A DNA stretch of 64,000 nt. Source: UBA2287 sp964479665 (lineage in GTDB: Bacteria > Bacteroidota > Bacteroidia > Bacteroidales > Tenuifilaceae). The notes below the pieces were generated by a model, which was given only the letters and a program-made list of their open reading frames with translations, was not told where the DNA came from and did not search any database. Of this stretch, positions 1-6,175 are shown one piece after another; the stretch's first letter is position 1, and the number at the start of each line of letters is the position of its first letter. Location: NCBI GenBank assembly GCA_964479665.1, contig CAYZNN010000016.1:1-64000 (forward strand). Direction: 5' to 3'. The position numbers and the translations under genes were made by a program.

Positions 1-76
1 CTACATTCTTGCTGACTTTGAACTATGCTGCAGCATTAATTTTGTCCATTAAGCCAAAAAAACTGTACAATTAATT

Positions 77-84
77 TATATTTG
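77..84 (+). promoter_or_regulatory. Candidate -7 box for the BMC operon
   Basis: TATATTTG matches the Bacteroidota -7 consensus TAnnTTTG and lies about 105 bp before the first BMC gene. I see no TTG at the usual 19-21 bp upstream spacing, so this is only a candidate. The rest of 1-188 holds no gene that I can support. Confidence 0.35.
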
Positions 85-173
85 CAACTTTTATAACTAT
101 GTACACTGGGTTTATGGTTCATTTTTAAATATCAACGGGCAATTCTTTTTTATTCATTATTATTTACTAACAA

Positions 174-181
174 TAAGGAGG
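174..181 (+). promoter_or_regulatory. Strong Shine-Dalgarno site for first BMC-H
   Basis: TAAGGAGG ends 7 bases before the ATG at 189. It is nearly a full anti-SD match, which is uncommon in Bacteroidota, where most genes lack such a site. It supports the chosen start and suggests strong translation of the major shell protein. Confidence 0.7.
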
Positions 182-188
182 AAACATA

Positions 189-497
189 ATGGAAAACAAT
201 GAAATGATGGCTTTAGGGATGATCGAGTCAAGAGGATTTACGGCATTAGTTGAGGCTTCCGATGCAATGGTTAAGGCAGCAAAGGTTGATCTTGTAGGTT
301 ACGAAAAGATTGGTGGGGGTTATGTTACAGCAATTGTTCGTGGGGATGTTGCTTCGGTTCGTGCGGCTGTTGAGGCTGGTGTTCGTGCAGCTGAAAAAGT
401 TGGTGAAATTGTATCGTCGCATGTAATTCCTAGGCCACATGCAAATGTCGATAGCGCACTTCCTTTGGGTAGAACTACTGTTAAGAAAGGGAAATAG
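189..497 (+). CDS. BMC-H hexameric shell protein (PduA/PduJ type), copy 1
   Basis: This 102-residue protein is a single BMC domain (about residues 7-92). It begins MALGMIESRGF, has the pore-loop type motif KIGGGYVT and ends in the usual SSHVIPRPH strand. Such proteins form the flat hexagonal tiles that make up most of a microcompartment shell; the small central pore passes metabolites. It is the first gene of an eleven-gene operon and has a strong ribosome-binding site. The next gene starts 2 bases after its stop. It is about 90% identical by eye to the second BMC-H at 1241, differing mostly at the N- and C-termini (this copy has an extra basic tail, RTTVKKGK). Family assignment is secure; the cargo comes from context. 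Confidence 0.96.
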   Translation: MENNEMMALGMIESRGFTALVEASDAMVKAAKVDLVGYEKIGGGYVTAIVRGDVASVRAAVEAGVRAAEKVGEIVSSHVIPRPHANVDSALPLGRTTVKKGK

Positions 498-499
498 AT

Positions 500-1147
500 A
501 TGGATTCGAAAACTCATATCGATCTAAGAACCTTTATATTCTTAGATTCGCTGCAACTTCAAATGGCTTCCTACCTTTCAACTGTTTCGAGAGGATATTT
601 ACCTGTTGGTGGCCAATCGTGCTGCATAATCGAGATTGCTCCTGGTATCGAAATAAACACCCTAACCGATGTTGCACTTAAGGCAACTCACGTTACCCCA
701 GGCATGCAAATTGTTGAACGCGCCTACGGAATGCTCGAAGTTCACTCCAATAGCCAAGGCGATACTCGAATGGCCGGCGAAGCTGTTCTTAACTCTATTG
801 GCAAAACCGAAAGCGACAGAATAAAGCCTCGCATTCTAACCAGCCAGCTAATTAAAAATGTTGAAGACCACCACGCCCAACTTATTAACCGCACCCGTAT
901 GGGCATGATGCTTTTAAGGGGTGATACACTGTTTGTTCTCGAGGTTGAGCCTGCCGGATACGCATACTTTGCTGCCAACGAAGCCGAAAAATCGGCCGCT
1001 ATTAACATCATCGACGTTATGGGCTTCGGTAAATTTGGCCGCGTATACATTGGCGGAAAAGAAGCCGACGTGCTAGAGTGTAAAATGAATGTTGAAAAAC
1101 GTTTAGCTGAAATTTCAGGTCGTTCTTCAAAAGAAGACTATAAGTAA
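500..1147 (+). CDS. BMC-T tandem-domain shell protein, double-layer (T-D) type
   Basis: The 215-residue protein has two BMC-type halves (roughly 10-105 and 110-205). Motifs such as EIAPGIEIN, GMQIVERAYGMLEVHS, LFVLEVEPAGYA and FGKFGRVYIGG are those of the trimers that stack face to face in the Haliangium ochraceum shell (T2/T3 type). These pseudohexamers have a larger, gated central pore, thought to admit bulky substrates or cofactors. It is translationally close to the upstream BMC-H (2-base gap), which fits one transcript. It is not a PduL; I looked for that fold's Cys/His metal motifs and saw none. The subtype call is from remembered family sequence and would be settled by an HMM search. 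Confidence 0.9.
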   Translation: MDSKTHIDLRTFIFLDSLQLQMASYLSTVSRGYLPVGGQSCCIIEIAPGIEINTLTDVALKATHVTPGMQIVERAYGMLEVHSNSQGDTRMAGEAVLNSIGKTESDRIKPRILTSQLIKNVEDHHAQLINRTRMGMMLLRGDTLFVLEVEPAGYAYFAANEAEKSAAINIIDVMGFGKFGRVYIGGKEADVLECKMNVEKRLAEISGRSSKEDYK

Positions 1148-1225
1148 ATAGACGAAAGAGTGAAACTAGAAGACTAGTGTAGATAGTGTCTGGTAAGTTC
1201 ATTATCATTTAAAAAACCAAACTAA

Positions 1226-1232
1226 AAAGGAG
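1226..1232 (+). promoter_or_regulatory. Strong Shine-Dalgarno site for second BMC-H
   Basis: AAAGGAG lies 8 bases before the ATG at 1241, in a 93-base spacer. Only the two BMC-H genes of this operon have such a clear site, which fits the need for the hexamer in excess of other shell parts. Confidence 0.65.
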
Positions 1233-1240
1233 AAATAGCT

Positions 1241-1534
1241 ATGTCAGATTACAACTCTGAAGCCTTAGGCATGATTGAATCGAGGGGCTTTGTAGCCCTT
1301 GTTGAGGCTGCCGATGCCATGGTAAAAGCGGCAAAAGTTAACCTAATTGGGTACGAAAAAATTGGCGGTGGTTACGTCACTGCCATTGTTCGTGGCGATG
1401 TTGCATCGGTGCGCGCAGCTGTTGACGCTGGTGTACGTGCCGCCGAGAAGGTTGGCGAAATTGTATCGTCGCACGTAATTCCAAGGCCTCACACAAACGT
1501 AGATTCTGCTTTACCATTGGGTGTCAAAAAATAA
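1241..1534 (+). CDS. BMC-H hexameric shell protein, copy 2
   Basis: A 97-residue single BMC-domain protein, a close paralogue of the copy at 189: same KIGGGYVT pore-region motif and same RPH segment. It differs in the first residues (MSDYNSEA) and in a shorter C-terminus ending LGVKK. It is separated from the upstream gene by a 93-base gap with its own strong ribosome-binding site. The near-identity suggests a recent duplication inside the operon, or a need for two hexamers that co-assemble with slightly different edges or tails. Confidence 0.96.
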   Translation: MSDYNSEALGMIESRGFVALVEAADAMVKAAKVNLIGYEKIGGGYVTAIVRGDVASVRAAVDAGVRAAEKVGEIVSSHVIPRPHTNVDSALPLGVKK

Positions 1535-1597
1535 ATTGAACTTGTTTTTTGTTGTTAAGTTCCCCCTTCACGCAATTAAACGTTAACAGTTACTGCA

Positions 1598-1888
1598 ATG
1601 ATATTAGCAAAAGTTATTGGGACAGTGGTTTCGAGCCATAAGGAACAAAAAATGGAGGGTATAAAATTCCTTCTTCTCGAAAAAATTGACCCCATTACGA
1701 TGAAAGGCAAAAATGATTTTGTTGTTTCAATGGATTGTGTGGGAGCAGGCCCCGACGAAATTGTCTTTTATGTTTCGGGCAGTAGCGCAAGACTTACAAG
1801 TGTAACCGAAGGTTTGCCTACCGATTCGGCAGTTATAGCTATTGTGGACAAAATTGAGAAAGATGGCATACTAACTTTTCAAAAATAG
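1598..1888 (+). CDS. BMC-P pentameric vertex protein 1 (EutN/CcmL family)
   Basis: The 96-residue protein starts MILAKVIGTVVSSHK and ends with AIVDKIE, the N- and C-terminal strands of the EutN/CcmL beta-barrel. It also has the family's central VGAGPDEIVFY and SSAR motifs. Pentamers of this family cap the vertices of the icosahedral shell. It is the first of a back-to-back pair (6-base gap to the next). The true start is the ATG at 1598; the 63-base spacer upstream holds only a weak 6-bp stem. Confidence 0.93.
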   Translation: MILAKVIGTVVSSHKEQKMEGIKFLLLEKIDPITMKGKNDFVVSMDCVGAGPDEIVFYVSGSSARLTSVTEGLPTDSAVIAIVDKIEKDGILTFQK

Positions 1889-1894
1889 GACACA

Positions 1895-2182
1895 ATGATT
1901 TTAGGAAAAGTTGTTGGCACAGTTATAAGTTCCAATCAAAACATTGGAATAAATGGCGCAAAGTTCCTTTTGGTTGAGAAATGCAACCAAATGGGAGAAT
2001 TAAAAAATGAATTTTTAGTTGCACTCGATCTAGTTGGAGCGGGTAACCACGAAATGGTAATGATTTCTGAAAGCACTTCGGCACGCGAAACGCCCACCAC
2101 AAAAAACAAACCCATTGATGCAATAATTGTGGGAATTATCGACCTGATTGACCAGAACGAATGTGTAGTTTACAGAAAATGA
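1895..2182 (+). CDS. BMC-P pentameric vertex protein 2
   Basis: A 95-residue EutN/CcmL-family protein: MILGKVVGTVISSN at the start, LVGAGNHEMVMI in the centre, then SSTSAR-like and AIIVGIIDLID at the end. It is clearly related to, but well diverged from, its neighbour at 1598. Its stop overlaps the next start in an ATGA (2179-2182), so translation of this vertex protein is coupled to that of the following BMC-T. Confidence 0.92.
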   Translation: MILGKVVGTVISSNQNIGINGAKFLLVEKCNQMGELKNEFLVALDLVGAGNHEMVMISESTSARETPTTKNKPIDAIIVGIIDLIDQNECVVYRK

Positions 2183-2745
2183 TTGTTGATAAAAATATAG
2201 TTGTTCTTGGTGTTTTAGAGTTTAGTAGCATAGCAATCGGGGTAAACGCTCTTGATGCAATGGTTAAAGTAGCTCCAATAAAAATTATTGATGCCCGAAC
2301 CATATGTCCTGGCAAGTTCCTAATAGTTTTTAGCGGCGATGTGGCCTCGGCAGAGTACTCATTTAACAAAGGAATCGAAATTGGTGACAATTTTATTGTC
2401 GACAGCCTTTTTTTGCATCAGGCACACCCAGAGGTTGTTAGTGCCATAGGAAACATTAAAGTTACCAACGATTGGGGAACGATAGGAATCATCGAAACCC
2501 AGTCGGTGGTATCGAGCATTGAAGCTGCCGACAGTGCAGCCAAAGAGAGTGCTGTGAAAATTATTGAAGTAAGGCTTGCCATTGGGTTTGGAGGCAAGTC
2601 GTATGTTAAAATGCTTGGAGCCCTAGAAGATGTTCAGGCTTCGATGGAAATCGGAACCGCAAAAGCCTTTACGAAAAACTTGCTCTGCGCCAAATCAATA
2701 ATTTCGCAGCCACACGATGAGATTAAACCATTTTTCATGAAGTAG
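2179..2745 (+). CDS. BMC-T tandem-domain shell protein, single-layer (T-S) type
   Basis: The 188-residue protein contains two canonical BMC domains (about 7-90 and 95-180): VLGVLEFSSIAIGVNALDAM in the first and GIIETQSVVSSIEAADSA in the second, with a linker between. This is the PduT-like/H. ochraceum T1 arrangement. I chose the ATG at 2179, which overlaps the previous stop, rather than an upstream in-frame ATG at 2161 lying inside the neighbour. I saw no clear Fe-S cysteine at the pore position as in PduT. It should form pseudohexamers in the facets. Confidence 0.9.
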   Translation: MIVDKNIVVLGVLEFSSIAIGVNALDAMVKVAPIKIIDARTICPGKFLIVFSGDVASAEYSFNKGIEIGDNFIVDSLFLHQAHPEVVSAIGNIKVTNDWGTIGIIETQSVVSSIEAADSAAKESAVKIIEVRLAIGFGGKSYVKMLGALEDVQASMEIGTAKAFTKNLLCAKSIISQPHDEIKPFFMK

Positions 2746-2757
2746 AACTTGAATAAG

Positions 2758-4173
2758 ATGGATAATTTAGAAGACGACATTCGCAAGCTAGTTAGCGAAG
2801 TTTTAAAGGGTATGAATTTGGATGCTGTTACTCCTGCAAATACTGGAAAAATTGGCGTTTTTGCCGACATTAACGATGCTATAAATGCCGCCGAAGCTGC
2901 TTTTAATGAGCTTATTCAACTACCCCTCGACACTCGAAGTAAAATAATTGAGAATATCAGGAAAGTATCGCTTGAGCACAACGAAGTAATATCGAAAATG
3001 GCACAAGAGGAAACTGGTCTAGGTCGAGTTGAGGACAAAATTGCAAAAAACATCCTTGGCATAACCAAAACTCCCGGTGTAGAAGATATAGTTCCACAAG
3101 CTTTCTCAAACGAGCATGGATTAACTTTGGTTGAAAAAGCACCCTATGGCGTTATAGGTTCAATCACTCCCAGCACAAACTCAACTATTACAATAATTAG
3201 CAATGCCATAGGCATGCTAGCTGCAGGAAATTCAGTGGTTTTTAACCCCCATCCCTCGGCAAAAAAAGTTTCGGCATACATTATCGACTTTTTAAATAAA
3301 GCAATAATTGAAAAAGGTGGCCCAGCCAACCTTGTTACCTGTATCGAAAATCCTACTATTGAGTCGGCTAAGGCACTAATGATTCACAATAAAATAGCGA
3401 TAATGGTTGTTACTGGTGGCCCAGGTGTTGTTAAAGCAGCCATGAACAGTGGCAAAAAAGTAATCGGTGCAGGGCCTGGTAATCCTCCTGTGGTTGTTGA
3501 CGAAACAGCTGATATTTCAAAAGCTGCAAAAGCAATTGTAGACGGAGCAAGTTTCGATAATAATATAATTTGTATTTGCGAAAAAGAGATTATTGTTGTT
3601 GAAACCGTTGCCGATAAACTTAAAGAGGAAATGAAGAAGAACGGCGCATTCGAACTTAACGCCGATCAAATAAAGCAAATTACTTCGCTGGTAATTAGCG
3701 ACCCCGGGAAACCGGGTCACGAAGGAGCTGCGAATAAAAAATATGTAGGCAAAAATGCCGATTTCATTGCAAAGGACATCGGATTAACCGTTCCTACATC
3801 GACCCGTCTTTTACTTTGCGAGGTTGACAAAGACCATCCCCTGATTTGGACTGAACAGCTGATGCCTGTTATGCCTTTGGTTCGAGTTAAAAATGTTGAC
3901 GCAGCTATAGATTTAGCAGTTGCTGTTGAACATGGATTCCGACATACAGCAATAATGCACTCTTTAAACATTGACAAGCTTAGCAAAATGGCAAAGGTTA
4001 TGAACTGCTCAATTTTCATTAAAAATGGGCCAAGTTACGCCGGGTTAGGTTTTGGAGGAGCCGGATTTGCCTCATTTACCATAGCTAGTCCAACGGGCGA
4101 AGGAGTTACTAAGGCAAGCACATTTACACGAGAACGACGATGCACACTAGTAGACCATTTCAGAATAATTTAA
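2758..4173 (+). CDS. BMC-associated CoA-acylating aldehyde dehydrogenase (PduP/EutE-like)
   Basis: This 471-residue enzyme oxidises an aldehyde, here probably acetaldehyde, to acyl-CoA with NAD+. The catalytic Cys is Cys272 in ASFDNNIICICEKE; Cys274 replaces the usual Ala two residues later. Residues about 1-19 (MDNLEDDIRKLVSEVLKG) form a predicted amphipathic helix followed by a loose linker, the usual layout of an encapsulation peptide. GAGPGNPPVVV and GGAGFASFT fit the PduP clade. I prefer the ATG at 2758 to a TTG at 2749. It sits between shell genes, so it is surely a cargo enzyme. The product acetyl-CoA would need a phosphotransacylase, not seen here, for CoA recycling inside the shell. 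Confidence 0.93.
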   Translation: MDNLEDDIRKLVSEVLKGMNLDAVTPANTGKIGVFADINDAINAAEAAFNELIQLPLDTRSKIIENIRKVSLEHNEVISKMAQEETGLGRVEDKIAKNILGITKTPGVEDIVPQAFSNEHGLTLVEKAPYGVIGSITPSTNSTITIISNAIGMLAAGNSVVFNPHPSAKKVSAYIIDFLNKAIIEKGGPANLVTCIENPTIESAKALMIHNKIAIMVVTGGPGVVKAAMNSGKKVIGAGPGNPPVVVDETADISKAAKAIVDGASFDNNIICICEKEIIVVETVADKLKEEMKKNGAFELNADQIKQITSLVISDPGKPGHEGAANKKYVGKNADFIAKDIGLTVPTSTRLLLCEVDKDHPLIWTEQLMPVMPLVRVKNVDAAIDLAVAVEHGFRHTAIMHSLNIDKLSKMAKVMNCSIFIKNGPSYAGLGFGGAGFASFTIASPTGEGVTKASTFTRERRCTLVDHFRII

Positions 4174-4183
4174 AAAACTGAAA

Positions 4184-4453
4184 ATGAAACTTGGCAAAGT
4201 AATAGGTAGAATTGTTTGCACGGTTAAAGTCGAATCCTTTGATGGGCTTAAACTTTTGCTAGTTCAACCAATCGATGAGAACCTAAAAAATGTAGGTGAC
4301 CCAATTATTACAATTGACCCAATACAGTCGAGTGTTGGGCAAATTATATACTACGAAACAAGTAAAGAGGCCAGCATGGTTATTGAAACCACCATGAACC
4401 CTTGTGATGCTGCCATTGTAGGGATTGTAGATAAAATAAACTTAGCAAACTAG
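4184..4453 (+). CDS. BMC-P pentameric vertex protein 3
   Basis: An 89-residue EutN/CcmL-family protein (starts MKLGKVIGRIVCTVK, ends AAIVGIVDKINLAN). The central VGAG motif of the other copies is altered (PIQSSVGQIIYY), so this is one of the more diverged pentamers. It follows the aldehyde dehydrogenase by 10 bases and is 2 bases from the fourth pentamer gene. Confidence 0.9.
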   Translation: MKLGKVIGRIVCTVKVESFDGLKLLLVQPIDENLKNVGDPIITIDPIQSSVGQIIYYETSKEASMVIETTMNPCDAAIVGIVDKINLAN

Positions 4454-4455
4454 CC

Positions 4456-4725
4456 ATGATACTTGGTAAGGTTATAGGTAACGTAGTAGCAACAGTAAAA
4501 GCCATTGGTTACGATTCGCGAAAAGTATTAATTATTCAACCAATCGACCCTGATGGAAATGCAAAGGGAGTATCGTTTTTAGCTGTTGATACTGTTCAGG
4601 CAGGAGTTGGCGACACAGTAATTACACTCGACGAAGGTGGCTCGGCAAAAATTGCGATTAAAGAGCCTAAAACCCACACAATAAAAGCTGTTGTTGTTGG
4701 AATTGTTGACCACATTACAAAATGA
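4456..4725 (+). CDS. BMC-P pentameric vertex protein 4
   Basis: An 89-residue EutN/CcmL-family protein (MILGKVIGNVVATVKA at the start, VQAGVGDTVITLDEGGSA in the centre, VVVGIVDHITK at the end). It is the fourth pentamer of the operon. A shell has twelve vertices, so four different vertex proteins in one locus implies redundancy, mixed shells, or specialised roles. A TGA at 4723-4725 ends it, 18 bases before the isomerase gene. Confidence 0.92.
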   Translation: MILGKVIGNVVATVKAIGYDSRKVLIIQPIDPDGNAKGVSFLAVDTVQAGVGDTVITLDEGGSAKIAIKEPKTHTIKAVVVGIVDHITK

Positions 4726-4743
4726 GCTGGAAGGTAAACTAAA

Positions 4744-5202
4744 ATGGAACAAGTTAAATCAATAGCCATTGGAGCCGATCACGGAGCGTTCGACACAAAG
4801 GAAGTTTTAAAAACTTACCTCAAAGTGTGCGGTTACAAAATTGTTGATGTAGGAACAAATGATAGCGTTACGAAAGTCGATTATCCCGATTTTGCCTTCC
4901 AAGTGGCTAAAAAAGTTGTAAGCGGGGAATGCGACCGCGGCATAATGCTCGATGCCGCAGGCATTGGGTCATCAATGGCATGCAACAAAGTAAATGGAGT
5001 GAGAGCCGCTTTGTGCTGGAGTCCTAAAACAATTGTTAACAGTAGGCAACATAATAATGCCAATGTATTAACCCTGGGTACAGAACAGCATTCAATATCC
5101 GATATTTGTGCCATGGCAAAACTTTGGCTCGAAACCGATTTTGAAGGAGGACGGCACTGGCCAAGAATAAACAAAATGATGTCAATTGAAAAAAATAGAT
5201 AA
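4744..5202 (+). CDS. RpiB-family sugar-phosphate isomerase with altered active site
   Basis: The 152-residue protein fits the RpiB/LacAB family: AIGADHGAFDTKE at the N-terminus, DYPDFAFQVA, SRQHNNANVLTLG and FEGGRHWPRI. In E. coli RpiB the catalytic base is the Cys of CGTG; here the matching segment reads LDAAGIGSSM, putting Asp70 at that position. This is seen in sequence; a changed substrate or reaction is inference. RpiB-like proteins are part of the SPU class of microcompartment loci and are proposed to feed pentose phosphates to the aldolase. It lacks an obvious encapsulation tail, so it could act outside or inside the shell. Confidence 0.88.
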   Translation: MEQVKSIAIGADHGAFDTKEVLKTYLKVCGYKIVDVGTNDSVTKVDYPDFAFQVAKKVVSGECDRGIMLDAAGIGSSMACNKVNGVRAALCWSPKTIVNSRQHNNANVLTLGTEQHSISDICAMAKLWLETDFEGGRHWPRINKMMSIEKNR

Positions 5203-5206
5203 AATT

Positions 5207-5989
5207 ATGGATCACAATGAATTAGTTGATAAGATTACCCGTGAGGTAATGGCGCGCATTAAGGAGCAGGGCGCAGGCAAGAAAGAATCGGGGTCGGCTT
5301 TCCCGGATTTCGGGATAACATCTCAGGAACTGGCTCGTTTTATAGACCACACCTTGCTAAAACCCGAAGCCGTTGAGGCTCAATTCGACCAACTTTGCAA
5401 GGAAGCAATACAGTACAACTTTTATTCGGTTTGTGTAAATTCAGGCTGGGTTGCGTATGTGGCAAAAAAACTTAGAGGAACAAATGTAAAGGTTTGTTCA
5501 GTTATTGGTTTCCCTTTAGGTGAAATGGAATCGCGAAGTAAAGCTTTTGAGGCTAGAAATGCCATTGACAATGGTGCACACGAACTCGACATGGTTATTA
5601 GCATCGGCGCTCTTAAGTCGGGCGACTTAAAATACGTTGAAAATGACATAAGGGCCGTTAAAAGAGCTTGCCGCAGCACAACAGTTTTAAAAGTAATTCT
5701 CGAAACCTCATTATTAAACGAGCAAGAAAAGGTTGTTGCTTGTGAAATTTGTAAAAAGGTTGGGGCTGATTTTGTTAAAACAAGCACTGGATTTGTAAGC
5801 GGTGGAGCCACTGTTGCCGACATCGAACTTATGCGCCGAGTAGTGGGTCCATCAATAGGTGTTAAAGCAAGCGGTGGAATTAAGGACTTTAAATCGGCTG
5901 TTGCCCTAATAAAGGCTGGCGCCAATCGGATTGGTGCCGGTTCGAGCGTAGCCATTATTAGCGGAGGAAATGTTGTAGGTAATTACTAA
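5207..5989 (+). CDS. deoC: Deoxyribose-phosphate aldolase with N-terminal encapsulation-type extension
   Basis: The enzyme cleaves 2-deoxyribose 5-phosphate to acetaldehyde and glyceraldehyde 3-phosphate. The DERA TIM-barrel core begins near residue 40 (RFIDHTLLKPEA). Lys191 in FVKTSTGF is the Schiff-base lysine and Lys220 in GVKASGGI is the second active-site lysine. The first about 21 residues (MDHNELVDKITREVMARIKE) are a predicted amphipathic helix joined by a Gly/Ser-rich linker, absent from housekeeping DeoC and typical of BMC cargo targeting. I chose the ATG at 5207, 4 bases after the isomerase stop, over an overlapping TTG at 5186. It is the last gene of the operon and most likely the signature enzyme of the compartment. 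Length about 260 residues. Confidence 0.95.
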   Translation: MDHNELVDKITREVMARIKEQGAGKKESGSAFPDFGITSQELARFIDHTLLKPEAVEAQFDQLCKEAIQYNFYSVCVNSGWVAYVAKKLRGTNVKVCSVIGFPLGEMESRSKAFEARNAIDNGAHELDMVISIGALKSGDLKYVENDIRAVKRACRSTTVLKVILETSLLNEQEKVVACEICKKVGADFVKTSTGFVSGGATVADIELMRRVVGPSIGVKASGGIKDFKSAVALIKAGANRIGAGSSVAIISGGNVVGNY

Positions 5990-6006
5990 AATTAAATTAT
6001 TATTTA

Positions 6007-6039
6007 AAACGTTGACGAATTGCTGCGTCAACGTTTTTT
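6007..6039 (+). terminator. Rho-independent terminator of the BMC operon
   Basis: A perfect 11-bp stem (AAACGTTGACG at 6007-6017 with CGTCAACGTTT at 6026-6036), an 8-base loop and a run of six T (6034-6039), 17 bases after deoC. It marks the operon end. Confidence 0.9.
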
Positions 6040-6133
6040 CAATAGAGAAAATGAAATAAGGAATAATACGCAAGAATGGTTGGTAAAAAGTTCTGTAACA
6101 CCTAACATCATTGACATAAGAAAAATTCAAAAA

Positions 6134-6165
6134 AAACGCTGCTGAGCTTGTGGTGGTCTTTCTCC
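6134..6165 (+). pseudogene. Remnant of a zinc-ribbon transposase N-terminus
   Basis: Translating from 6134 gives K-K-R-C-stop-A-C-G-G-L-S, which parallels K-R-C-W-A-C-G-S-L-S at the start of the intact transposase at 7789. At the base level about 24 of 27 positions match. The homology ends within 20 bases of the inverted repeat of the neighbouring IS1634-type element, so it looks like the stub of a related element cut off there. Confidence 0.55.
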
Positions 6166-6175
6166 CGTTTTCAGC

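Noticed and set aside
500..1147. Possible PduL phosphotransacylase
   Set aside because: The sequence follows BMC-T double-layer proteins throughout and lacks PduL metal motifs.
5422..5955. Long open frame on the minus strand inside deoC (177 residues)
   Set aside because: It is a shadow of the well-supported deoC frame and has no family likeness.
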